A stretch of 34,597 nt of DNA from JAFGJQ01 sp964586145 (GTDB lineage Bacteria > Planctomycetota > Phycisphaerae > UBA1845), in the NCBI GenBank assembly GCA_964586145.1, contig CAZPHH010000049.1, positions 1 through 34,597 on the forward strand. Direction: 5' to 3'. Positions 1-7,900 of this stretch are shown in pieces. Within the stretch, counting starts at the first letter, position 1, and every line of letters begins with the position of its first letter. Made by a program: the position numbers and the translations under genes. The notes beneath the pieces were generated by a model. It saw nothing but the letters and a program-made list of their open reading frames with translations. It searched no databases and was not told the origin of the DNA.

Positions 1-309
1 CCCTGGTGGGCGAAGGGGTTGCCCAGGCGGCTGCGGGGGCTGCTGGGCACACGGGGCCAAAAGGCTGGCAGTCCGAGGGTTGAGCGGCATTGAGGGTCCG
101 CGGGGGCCAATGTGCGTGTTGGGCAGCGCATGGCGATTCCTTGCAGGACGGGCTCGTCCGTGCGTCCGAGTGCCCCGCCGCAATCGTTGCCGATTCTGTG
201 GCCGAACGCAACAAGGCCCATCACGACAGCTTCGCCCGAAGGGGCCTGCGGCCTCCCGCAAGCGGCATAAGCACGAGAGGAACCGACGGGCAGGGCATGT
301 TTCAGGCAC
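1..309. other. Left edge, no supported gene
   Basis: No convincing gene is seen here. A short plus-strand reading frame enters from outside the window at base 3 and stops with TGA at 81-83 (26 residues, Ala/Gly-rich, ending in KGWQSEG). It could be the tail of a neighbouring gene but is too short to judge. Bases 84-309 lie downstream of vapC and show no strong hairpin or promoter by eye. Confidence 0.4.
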
Positions 310-705
310 TCATGCGGACAGCCAGTTCTCCACGAGCAGGTTGGAGACGCGAGGGAACTCGCGATCATTACGCGTAATCAGAGTCAGTCCCTGCGACAGG
401 GCATGCGCCGCGATGAGTGTGTCAAGCGGACCGATGGGTGTACCATCCTGTTCGAGCGCCGCTCGCACTCTGCCGCAGGTCTCGGCAGCCCGGGCATCGA
501 AAGGGAGGACAGCCAGCGGCGCGCAAATCCGGATCAGCAGGGCTTCGTGATGCGCGGGGCGAGCCGATTTCCTCACTCCGTAGTACAACTCGGCAAGCGT
601 GATCGTGGAGATCGACACGGCGTCAACATCACATTGACGCATCCGATCGAACACGCCCGGCGCGCGGCCTCGCAGCAACTCCACGCAGATGTCCGTGTCC
701 AGCAT
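310..705 (-). CDS. vapC: VapC-type PIN-domain toxin ribonuclease
   Basis: This is the 131-residue toxin of a type II toxin-antitoxin pair. PIN-domain toxins cleave RNA, often tRNA or rRNA, using Mg2+ held by a cluster of acidic residues. Visible here are the N-terminal MLDTDI (D3, D5), the central TLAELYYG (Glu), the DTLIAAHA block (Asp) and the C-terminal TRNDREF (Asp), all expected of an intact enzyme of normal VapC length. The ATG at 703-705 lies 8 bases after the antitoxin stop. A GTG at 715-717 overlaps that stop as GTGA and is an alternative, translationally coupled start that would add four residues. The gene is co-transcribed with vapB. Family assignment is secure; the RNA target cannot be predicted. 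Confidence 0.93.
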   Translation of the reverse strand: MLDTDICVELLRGRAPGVFDRMRQCDVDAVSISTITLAELYYGVRKSARPAHHEALLIRICAPLAVLPFDARAAETCGRVRAALEQDGTPIGPLDTLIAAHALSQGLTLITRNDREFPRVSNLLVENWLSA

Positions 706-713
706 GAAGCGCG

Positions 714-947
714 TCACAGCGGTTCGCGCTCCTCGGCGCGCGAAGGCTGATTGCGATCGCTCAGGAAATCGGGGTCCGCCTTGCCGAGGGCATCCGCCAT
801 CAATTCCCACGCGGCATCCCGGGGAAACAGAAGAATGGCCGCCCCGATACGCTTCACACAGACCTCGTCCGAGTCGAAGCGAAACTCCTTGGGCAGGCGA
901 ACCGCCTGGCTGGCTCCGTTTTTGAACACCTTCGCAATGGCAACCAT
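714..947 (-). CDS. vapB: VapB-type antitoxin, AbrB/SpoVT DNA-binding fold
   Basis: This 77-residue antitoxin neutralises the downstream PIN toxin and should bind its own promoter. The N-terminal half (about residues 3-45) has the swapped-hairpin AbrB pattern of VapB proteins: KVFKNGASQAVRLP, EFRF, DEV, then a hydrophobic strand ending LLFPRD. The charged C-terminal tail (about 50-77) is the expected toxin-wrapping segment. The ATG at 945-947 has a GGAG Shine-Dalgarno at 955-958. A 9+9 bp palindrome directly upstream (962-985) is the likely operator, so autoregulation of the operon is expected. Confidence 0.93.
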   Translation of the reverse strand: MVAIAKVFKNGASQAVRLPKEFRFDSDEVCVKRIGAAILLFPRDAAWELMADALGKADPDFLSDRNQPSRAEEREPL

Positions 948-961
948 TCAGAATCTCCGAT

Positions 962-985
962 TAGTATATATTGCAGTATATACTA
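962..985. promoter_or_regulatory. VapBC operator palindrome
   Basis: A perfect inverted repeat, TAGTATATA at 962-970 and TATATACTA at 977-985, is separated by TTGCAG. It sits 15 bases upstream of the vapB ATG in a locally AT-rich patch, where the promoter must also lie. Position and symmetry fit autorepression by a dimeric AbrB-fold antitoxin. The binding role is inferred. Confidence 0.75.
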
Positions 986-1137
986 CACGGCCAAAGAGGC
1001 AAACAGGAATCGGAGAATACACATAACAAATTGGCATACAGTAGTTTACAAACAGCGTTGGCAACGCGTCCTTCTTGTCCGGCTCCGGTCGCAAGCAGGA
1101 ACGGCCAGCCACTTTGACACCGGCAGAGTCAGCCGCA

Positions 1138-1167
1138 CAGGGTCCGCCTCTGCTTGGGCGGACCCTG
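1138..1167 (-). terminator. Hairpin after the 1193-2311 gene
   Basis: A perfect 11-bp stem (CAGGGTCCGCC at 1138-1148, GGCGGACCCTG at 1157-1167) with an 8-base loop lies 25 bases past the TAG of the minus-strand gene. No U-tract follows in that direction, so it may act as a 3'-end stabiliser or weak terminator rather than a canonical intrinsic terminator. Confidence 0.5.
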
Positions 1168-1192
1168 CGCGGCTACTCGGAAGGCTCGTCGC

Positions 1193-2311
1193 CTAGCGGT
1201 CGATCTCGGTCGGCACTTCCATCGGCACCGGGTCCGGGAGCGGATCCGCGGTGACCGACGGGATCTCGTACGCATACTGCGGCACGGTGCTGGTGTAGCG
1301 CGGCCGCAGGTAGATGTGCGCCCAGTTGTACGGCGGAATCATCACGTGCCACATCACGCTCATCTCCCACTCCTCGCTGAAGAACAGGTAGTGCGTGACC
1401 ACCAGAATGTGCGGCTTGACGATGGTGGGCGTCCACTCCGTGTCGGCGGTGATGCCGAACTCGGGATGCTCCTCGGCCAGCCACGGGATGAACAGGTCGC
1501 GCATTTCCGTCGCGTACTCCTCGACCAGGTCCTCCCCGGGCAGCACGTTGATGCTCACGTCCGCCGTCTGCTCGCCGCCGTCCCGTTCGCCGACGATGGA
1601 CACCCGCACCTCCACGCCGTCGCCGTACGGCGAGTCGTCCGCCTCCTGCGGCTGCGGCTCCCAGTCGTCCGGGAACGTGACGGCCGGGATGACCGTGATC
1701 TCGCACACCTCGCCGGGGAGAATCGCCTCCGGCTCCACCGTCACTGCGGCGTCGTTGGCCGTCGCCGAAATCCGGACGGGCTCGTCCGAATCCTCCCCTT
1801 CCTCGTTTGCCACCGTGACCAGAAGCACGCAAACCTGCCCACTGATGGCGTCGTTCATCTCCTGCGGGACGACGGTCAGGGTGAAGCCCGCCGGCTCTGG
1901 TGTGGCATAACAGGCGGTCAGTCCGGCCTGCGTGTCAATGTCCGGGAAGCGGTAGATCACGGGCGTACACGCTCCCTTGGTGATGTCACGCCGGATGCAC
2001 GTGTGTTGGGAGCCCACGGTCAGGCCTTCCGCCTGCACCCACGAACGCGGTGGGTTCAGACCCTCACCAATGGTGAGCGTCCGGCTGGTGGCCGCCCGAC
2101 CGGCTTGGGCGGTATCGTCCGGCGTGAAGTCGAAGACGACCTCGACCGGGTTGTTGGTGCAGTTCAGGGCGCTGCTGGGGGCGGGCTCGACGGACACGAT
2201 GGTCGCCACGCCGGGCGTGTCCGCATACTCACAAGGGCCGCCGACCATGGGAATCTGACAAGTCGGAATCACAAGCAGGAGCAGGGCTCCGCAGACCGTG
2301 AGGGGATGCAT
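1193..2311 (-). CDS. Secreted protein of unknown function
   Basis: This 372-residue exported protein was not recognised. The start is the ATG at 2309-2311, chosen because AAGGAG (2319-2324) lies 7 bases upstream and a hydrophobic export signal follows at once (MHPLTVCGALLLLVIPTC). The Cys in IPTC could be a poor lipobox. The mature part is acidic and probably beta-rich up to about residue 260, with scattered cysteines that could form disulfides. A distinct C-terminal block follows, with EEYATEMRDLFIPWLAEEHP and then aromatic-rich strands containing WEMSVMWHVMIPPYNW. That block may be a separate domain but matches no family I can name. The gene appears monocistronic and is followed by a hairpin. 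Confidence 0.8.
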   Translation of the reverse strand: MHPLTVCGALLLLVIPTCQIPMVGGPCEYADTPGVATIVSVEPAPSSALNCTNNPVEVVFDFTPDDTAQAGRAATSRTLTIGEGLNPPRSWVQAEGLTVGSQHTCIRRDITKGACTPVIYRFPDIDTQAGLTACYATPEPAGFTLTVVPQEMNDAISGQVCVLLVTVANEEGEDSDEPVRISATANDAAVTVEPEAILPGEVCEITVIPAVTFPDDWEPQPQEADDSPYGDGVEVRVSIVGERDGGEQTADVSINVLPGEDLVEEYATEMRDLFIPWLAEEHPEFGITADTEWTPTIVKPHILVVTHYLFFSEEWEMSVMWHVMIPPYNWAHIYLRPRYTSTVPQYAYEIPSVTADPLPDPVPMEVPTEIDR

Positions 2312-2324
2312 GATTCTTCTCCTT

Positions 2325-2704
2325 GGCACGTTGACCGCGCTGACACGTGGAATGATCCTGGGGATATGCAGCCTGCGCTCTCCGGCCGCCAACAGACCGC
2401 GCTTTGCAGATGCGGTTCCGCCGCCCCGGGCATGGACAACCCTAAGATCGCGTCAGGTGTCCCGCAATAGGAGCCGTGCAAGATTGTACAATTGGCCGCG
2501 GCTGCACCTGGGGCTTGTATGCCGGGCATGGTCAGCCGAGCGAGTGCCGGTCGATCGGCAGTTCAGAACGGGCCAGATGGACTGGTTGGGCGCAAAGCCA
2601 TGCTTTTCAGTCGGGGGTTCACGATCCCGCGGGGAGTTTTGAGGAACGCGGCGTGCCGAAGATCGTTCTGTGCGGGGTCAGCATGCCGCCCGATGTGCCA
2701 CAAC
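2325..2704. other. Intergenic, no gene seen
   Basis: This 380-base gap separates two minus-strand genes. Reading frames here lack ribosome binding sites and show no family resemblance. It must contain the promoter for the 1193-2311 gene. The only candidate seen is weak on the minus strand: TTGTAC at 2486-2491 and TATTGC at 2464-2469, with a 16-base spacer. Confidence 0.4.
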
Positions 2705-3106
2705 TCACGACCCGCCCAGCCGCTGCTTCTGCTGAATGCTCTCCTTGACCCGGCGCGCGTCATCGGCGTCGGGTTGACCCTGCATACGTTCGGCCACCAG
2801 TTCGCACAGGGCGATGGCCTCATTCCAGTCGCCGCGTTGCTCCAGCCGAGTGGCCTGCCCCAGCACGCTGGTTGCGTCCGCTTCGCGGCCCTGGCCCAGC
2901 ATCAAGCGAAGGCGGGCCGCTTCGCGATGAACCGGCCACTCCAGAGCTGCAAACGCGATGAGCCAGATGACGTTGGCAACGGGTACGACCATCAAGATCC
3001 CCAGCAGTCCCGAATAACCCGCCTTCCGGAAGATGGCGGCCCAGAAACCGACCCACAGAACGACGGTCAGAACAGCGACAATGGCTCCAGGCAGTGCATC
3101 GAACAT
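2705..3106 (-). CDS. Small two-helix membrane protein with TPR-like tail
   Basis: This 133-residue integral membrane protein has two hydrophobic helices at about residues 7-27 and 33-55. They are joined by a short FRKAGYSG loop and followed by an EWPV motif, an arrangement common in small bacterial membrane proteins of unknown role. The soluble tail (about 75-130) contains GRWDEAI-like helical-hairpin residues (LEQRGDWNEAIALCELV), suggesting a single TPR-type repeat. The ATG at 3104-3106 has a strong AGGAGG (3115-3120) 8 bases upstream. It stands alone, divergent from the DUF1579 gene. No specific function can be assigned. Confidence 0.82.
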   Translation of the reverse strand: MFDALPGAIVAVLTVVLWVGFWAAIFRKAGYSGLLGILMVVPVANVIWLIAFAALEWPVHREAARLRLMLGQGREADATSVLGQATRLEQRGDWNEAIALCELVAERMQGQPDADDARRVKESIQQKQRLGGS

Positions 3107-3387
3107 CCCAATCGCCTCCTAGTTGCGCACATCACACATCGCGCGGGCGCCCGCCTTGCCGAGCCCCGATCGAATTGCACCGGAACGATAACCATAACCC
3201 GCAGCCGTGGCGACCGCGAAGGGCAGGGGCAAGGGTGCCGCCACAGCGGAGTCGCGAGCCCGTCCAGACCGCCGGAACCACGTTGTTTCGGCACGGGAAT
3301 GGCAGCGGGCCGCGTTCGTAACCTGCTGCTATCAAGGTAGTTGTCACTATCGGCGCAGCCGCGAGAAGAGAATTCGTGAACCAAACA

Positions 3388-3416
3388 TTGACCAAACCTG
3401 TGGAATCGGGTATGGT
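3388..3416 (+). promoter_or_regulatory. Sigma70-type promoter for the DUF1579 gene
   Basis: TTGACC (3388-3393) and TATGGT (3411-3416) are separated by exactly 17 bases, 75 bases before the ATG at 3492. This is the best housekeeping-type promoter seen in the window. The rest of the 385-base gap between 3106 and 3492 shows no gene. Confidence 0.65.
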
Positions 3417-3491
3417 GTCCCATCGTGACGGCGACGCGTGGCGCGCCGCCGCTGGCAAACCAAGAATCGGGTCGGAAAAAGGAGAATGAAC

Positions 3492-4100
3492 ATGGGAAAG
3501 ACCGTAGTGAAGTGCGTGCTGATGGCGGCGCTGGGTGCGGCCGCGCTGGCCACGGCCCAAACGCTGACAGAGGAGAAAGACAAGCCGGCAACGCCCAGCG
3601 TGAAGGACATCATGGCCCAGTGGGCGGAGCTCAACGCGCCCGGACCGCACCACGAACGATTCAAGGAGTCCGTCGGCAAGTGGAAGACCGAGTCGAAGAT
3701 GTGGATGGGACCGGGCGAGCCCATGATCAGCCCGGGCGTCAGCACGATGGAGCTCGTCCTTGACGGACGGTACCTGAAGGAGCACTACCGCTGCCTGAGC
3801 GAGGAAATGCCCTTCGAGGGCATCCAGTTGATGGGGTATGACAACATCAAGAAGAAACACGTCTCCGTCTGGATCGACAGCATGTCCACCGGCATCACCC
3901 AGATGGAAGGGACCTACGACGAAGCGACCAAGACGCTGACCATGACGGGCCAGACGGATGACCCGATCACGGGGCCCACCAAGATGCGCGGCGTTCTACG
4001 CGAGGTGTCCAAGGGCAAGTGCGTATTCGAGATGTACCAGAGCGGTCCAGACGGCAAAGAGCAGAAGTGCATGGAAATCACCTACACGCGCGAATCCTGA
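3492..4100 (+). CDS. Secreted DUF1579-family protein
   Basis: The product is a 202-residue exported protein. The second of two close ATGs (3486 and 3492) is chosen because GGAG at 3481-3484 is 7 bases away. It opens with a signal peptide (MGKTVVKCVLMAALGAAALATAQ, read as two parts around the Met-Ala stretch, with likely cleavage after ATA). The mature part matches the DUF1579 pattern of a lipocalin-like beta barrel: F-x-x-x-VGKWK near the start, GRYLKEHYRC, FEG..LMGYDN..KK, WIDSMSTGI and a final MEITYTR strand. Family members are of unknown function. The gene has its own promoter and an intrinsic terminator, so it is a single-gene unit. Confidence 0.9.
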   Translation: MGKTVVKCVLMAALGAAALATAQTLTEEKDKPATPSVKDIMAQWAELNAPGPHHERFKESVGKWKTESKMWMGPGEPMISPGVSTMELVLDGRYLKEHYRCLSEEMPFEGIQLMGYDNIKKKHVSVWIDSMSTGITQMEGTYDEATKTLTMTGQTDDPITGPTKMRGVLREVSKGKCVFEMYQSGPDGKEQKCMEITYTRES

Positions 4101-4113
4101 TCGCGCGGAGGCC

Positions 4114-4139
4114 GCCCCGCGCCGGCGCGGGGCTTTTTT
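4114..4139 (+). terminator. Rho-independent terminator of the DUF1579 gene
   Basis: A perfect palindrome, GCCCCGCGCC at 4114-4123 and GGCGCGGGGC at 4124-4133 (effective 8-bp stem with a 4-base loop), is followed by six T residues at 4134-4139. It begins 13 bases after the TGA and ends 17 bases before the next ATG. Confidence 0.9.
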
Positions 4140-4156
4140 GTGCGGAGAAAAGTGCT

Positions 4157-4645
4157 ATGACACCTAAGGATGTAATTCGAAACACGATCGAGACGTGCCA
4201 TCAGGTTCTGACCGCGTACGTCAGCGACCTGACGGACGCGGACTTGATGGTTCGCTCCACCCCGGAGGCGAACCATACGGCCTGGCAACTCGGACACCTC
4301 ATCGCCTCTGAGCACCAGATGGCCAGTGAGGCCGGGTATCTCATGCCGACTCTGCCGGATGGTTTTGTGGAATCGTACACGCCGGAGACCTGCCGCAGCG
4401 ACGACCCGGCCAAGGTCCACAGGAAGGAGCAGTACCTTTCGTGGCTGTCCCGGCAGCGGGCCGCCACGCTGGCCGCTCTGGAGTCGATTCCCGATGCGGA
4501 CCTGGACAAACCCTCGCCCGAGGCGATGCGCAGCTACGCGCCGACCATCGGCGCGATGTTCAACCTCATCGGGCTGCATGAGCTGATGCACGCGGCCCAG
4601 TTTGCACCGGTGCGGCGCAAGCTCGGCAAGCCGATCATGATCTGA
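4157..4645 (+). CDS. DinB-like four-helix metal-binding protein
   Basis: The 162-residue protein matches the DinB/YfiT-type four-helix bundle. Visible signatures are the N-terminal VIRNTIETCHQVLTAYVSDLTDADL helix, NHTAWQLGHLIASE (first metal-ligand region) and the C-terminal IGLHELMHAAQF, where paired histidines complete a likely Ni/Zn/Fe site. Related proteins include mycothiol- or bacillithiol-dependent transferases, but the substrate here cannot be told. The ATG at 4157-4159 has GGAG at 4144-4147, 9 bases upstream. A terminator separates it from the upstream gene, so it either has its own promoter or is read through. Its last codons and TGA lie inside a 23-bp tandem duplication. Confidence 0.88.
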   Translation: MTPKDVIRNTIETCHQVLTAYVSDLTDADLMVRSTPEANHTAWQLGHLIASEHQMASEAGYLMPTLPDGFVESYTPETCRSDDPAKVHRKEQYLSWLSRQRAATLAALESIPDADLDKPSPEAMRSYAPTIGAMFNLIGLHELMHAAQFAPVRRKLGKPIMI

Positions 4646-4682
4646 CCGGGCAGTAGTCCATGATCTGACCGGGCAGTAGTCC
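4637..4682. repeat. Perfect 23-bp tandem duplication
   Basis: Two adjacent identical 23-base copies (4637-4659, 4660-4682) begin ATGATCTGACC and end CAGTAGTCC. The first copy contains the final Met-Ile codons and the stop codon of the DinB-like gene. Identity of both copies suggests a recent slippage or duplication event. Confidence 0.95.
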
Positions 4683-4699
4683 GTGGCGCGCGGGAACAT

Positions 4700-4727
4700 G
4701 CCGCATCCGCCATCCGGCGGATGTGGC
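4700..4727. repeat. Imperfect hairpin next to the repeat array
   Basis: A perfect inverted repeat, CATCCGCC (4704-4711) and GGCGGATG (4716-4723), has an ATCC loop. The stem extends outward to 12 bp with one mismatch (GCCG against TGGC). It could serve as terminator for the DinB-like gene, although no U-tract follows, or be part of the repeat cluster. Confidence 0.7.
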
Positions 4728-4740
4728 GTGCCTCCCGGGT

Positions 4741-4872
4741 CAGACCGGCTGGAAAGCCGGTCCCACAGGAAAGGCCAGACCGGCTGGAAAGCCGGTCCCA
4801 CAGGAAAGGCCAGACCGGCTGGAAAGCCGGTCCCACAGGAAAGGTCAGACCGGCTGGAAAGCCGGTCCCACA
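4741..4872. repeat. Four tandem 35-bp palindromic (REP-like) repeats
   Basis: Copies start at 4741, 4776, 4811 and 4846; the last is truncated near 4872. Each unit holds a perfect 8-bp inverted repeat, GACCGGCT and AGCCGGTC, around GGAA, then CCCACAGGAAAGG. Copies are nearly identical (C or T at the last position). Translated, such repeats yield spurious 'GTGFPAGL'-type peptides, which I recall as frequent in planctomycete annotations. There are no unique spacers, so this is not a CRISPR array. Other observed contents of 4646-4984 are the duplication and hairpin listed separately. Confidence 0.93.
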
Positions 4873-4984
4873 CATGCGAGCTCTCGCTGGGCGAGAATTT
4901 CTCGGCCCGACGCGCCAAACTGGATATGTCAGTCCGGCAGCGATTGGCTCGAGGGCCCGTCCCAACATGGAGGAGCCGAGGGCC

Positions 4985-7900
4985 TCACGACTCCTCATCT
5001 TCCATGGGCAGGCCGTGGCCGGGCTTGTGGGCGTAGAGCAGCCAATAAGTCACGGGGATCACGAACAACGTGAACACGGTGGAGGCGAACAGCCCGAAGA
5101 TCAGCGCCCAGGCCAACCCGGAAAAGACGGGGTCAATCGTGATCGGCGCGGCCGACAGCATGGCCGTTACGCTCGTCAGCAGGATGGGCCGCAAGCGGAC
5201 CACGCGGCTTTCCATGATGGCGTCGAAGAGCGACCGCCCGCGGCGCAGGGACAGGTGGATGAAATCCACCAGAATGATGGAGTCACGCGTGACGATGCCG
5301 GCCAGGGCGATCATTCCGATCATGCCGGTGGCCGTGAAGAAGATCGGGTCTTGATAGCCGCCGACGGTGCCGCCGGCCACTGCGTTCAGCAGCCAGAAGC
5401 CGGGCATGATGCCCAGGATGGTCAGGGGAATGGCCATCATGACCACGGCGGGGATGACGAACGAGCGGGTCTGCCCGACGAGCAGAATGTAAATGCCCAC
5501 CAGTGCGGCGAGGAACGCAAGCCCCAGGTCGCGGAACACATCCAGCGTGATCTTCCATTCACCCTCGCCGGCGAAGTCCACACGCGTGCCCGGCGGAAGC
5601 GACCAGCCGATCCCTCCTCCGTTGGCGAGGAAAGTCCGCTCGTCCACCGGGCGCGGCGCGGCGTCGGCAACGTAGCCGGTGGAGTGATGGGAATCCGCCT
5701 GCAGGTCGGCCTGCACGTCCACCACCACGTCGGCCGGCGGTCGCCCGGCCGTCTCCGCGAACACGTACACCACCGGAACCAGGTTTTTGTGGTAGATGGT
5801 CTGGTCGACCGTGGATTCACGCCATTGACCCAGCTCCGCCAAGGGCACCAGTGTCCCGTCCCGCCCACGAACGTGGATTTGAGCCAGGTCCGCGGCGCTG
5901 GAGCGATCCGGACGCGGCAGGCGCAATACGATCTCGAGCGGATTCCGTTCGGCCGGTTCCCGAATGGTGCCGACGGACGCGCCGGCCAGCGCAGTCTGAA
6001 GCGTGGCGGCAATCTGCTCCACATCCACGCCGTTAAGAGCGGCCTTCTCCCGGTCGGTGGCAAAAACGAGCTTCTGCCACCTGGCTTGTGCCGTGCTATC
6101 CACGTCCACCACGCCCGGCTCCGCCTCCAGGCGCCGGCGGACGACATCGGCGGCGGTGATCAGCACGTCATAGCTTTGATCCGGCCGGCCATAGACCTCC
6201 GCCACCACGCTGGCCAGCACGGGCGGGCCGGGCGGCAGTTCGACCACGGAGAGGACGGCCCGGTGCTCGCGGGCGATGCGCGTCAGCTCGTCCCGCAGCC
6301 GGAGCGTCAGCGCGTGGCTGTTTAGCGATCGGCCGGTCTTGTGGACCAGGTTCAGCCGGATGTCCGCAACGTTGGGGCCCTGCCGCAGGTAGTAGTGCCG
6401 GACCAGTCCGTTGAAGTCCATGGGCGAGGCCACGCCGACGTACGCGGTATAGTCGATGACCTCCGGGACCTGCTGCAGAAAGGTCTCGAAGTCGCGGACG
6501 GCGGCGTCGGACCGCTCCAGCGTGGTGCCCTCGTCGAAATCAAGCACCAGGAGCACCTCGTTCTTGTTGTCAAACGGAAGCATCTTCAGCGGCACGTGGC
6601 GCGTGGCGGCCAGTCCGGCGGCGCCCACGGTCAACAGGGCCATGACGCCGAGGGACCCCCACGCCGCCTTTCGCGAATGCAGCAGCGGCGCCATCAGCGG
6701 ATAGAAGAACCGGTACAGCGCGGTCTGCTTCACGTTGGAAATGTCGTGCGGATCTTCCACGGCCGGTGCGGCTTTACCCCCGCTGAAGCGCTTGCGGAGC
6801 AGGTGATACGCAAACCACGGCGTGATGGTGAACGCCACAAACATGGACATGGCCATAGTGACCGGCACGTTCAACGCCATCGGCCGCATGTACGGGCCCA
6901 TCATGCCGGTGATGAAGAACATGGGCAGAAAGGACACGATGACGGCCAGCGTGGCCGTAATCAGCGGCGGGCGGATCTCGGCCACGGCCTCCATCACAAT
7001 GGCCCGGGTGGCCCGTTTGTGCATCACGAAGTGCCGGGTGATGTTCTCCACGTCCACGATCGGGTCGTCCACCAGCAGGCCCAGCGACAGAATGAGGGCG
7101 AACAGCGTCACCCGGTTGATGGTGTAGCCGAACAGAAGGTTGACGGCGAGGGTGAGCCCGAAGACCACCGGAATGGTCACCGCCACGATGAGGGCCTCCC
7201 GCCAGCCCAGGCTGAGGGTCAGCAGGGCGACGACGATGAACACGGCCACGGCCAGAGCGTCGATCAGCTCGGTGACCTTGTCGTCGGCGGTCAGGCCGGC
7301 GTTGCGGGAGATGACCACGTCCACGTTGTGGGGAACGATCTCTCGCTGAAGCTCCGCGGCGGCTTCGAGGATGCGATCAGACACCCAAACGGCGTTCGTG
7401 CCCTTCTTCTTGGCCAGGGCGATGGTGACCGCCGGCTGCCCGGCCGCGCCGGTTTCTGCCGCGTCGTGCCGGGCGCCGCCGATGACGGAGCCGGGGAAGC
7501 GGGCCTCTGTCTCGAAGCCGCGGGCGGGGCCCCAGCCGTGCCGGACGTAGTTGTCAGCTTCGGCCGGTCCGTCCAGCACGGTGGCCACGTCGGCCAGGAA
7601 GACCGGCCGGTCGTCGGCAACGCCCACGACCAGCTCGCGCAGCTCGTCCGGCCGGGCGAAGGCGACGCCGGCCTCGACGCGGATCCCTTCGTCATTGCGT
7701 GCAAACTCGCCCGCGGTGGCGGTGACGTTGGCGCCTCGGATGGCCCGTTGCACCTCCAGCGGCGAGATGTTGTACGCGTGCAGGCGATCGGCGTCGAGGT
7801 ACACGTACACCGTGCGTGGCGGGCCGCCGACCACGTAGGTCCGCGAGATGTCCGTCACGGCCGAAAGGCGCCGGACCATCTCCTCCCCCAGCCGCCGCAG

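Noticed and set aside
3..83. Tail of a gene entering from the left
   Set aside because: Only 26 residues, low complexity, no family evidence; noted under the left-edge entry but not called as a gene.
1154..2470. 438-codon plus-strand frame opposite the secreted orphan
   Set aside because: The minus-strand frame has a strong ribosome site and signal peptide; the plus frame is Arg/His-rich with neither.
4741..4872. CRISPR array
   Set aside because: Units are directly adjacent with no unique spacers and no cas genes are nearby.
4721..6325. Plus-strand frame starting in the repeat array, with repeated RPAGKPVPQER units
   Set aside because: The repeated peptide is simply the 35-bp repeat translated, and the rest is antisense to the RND permease.
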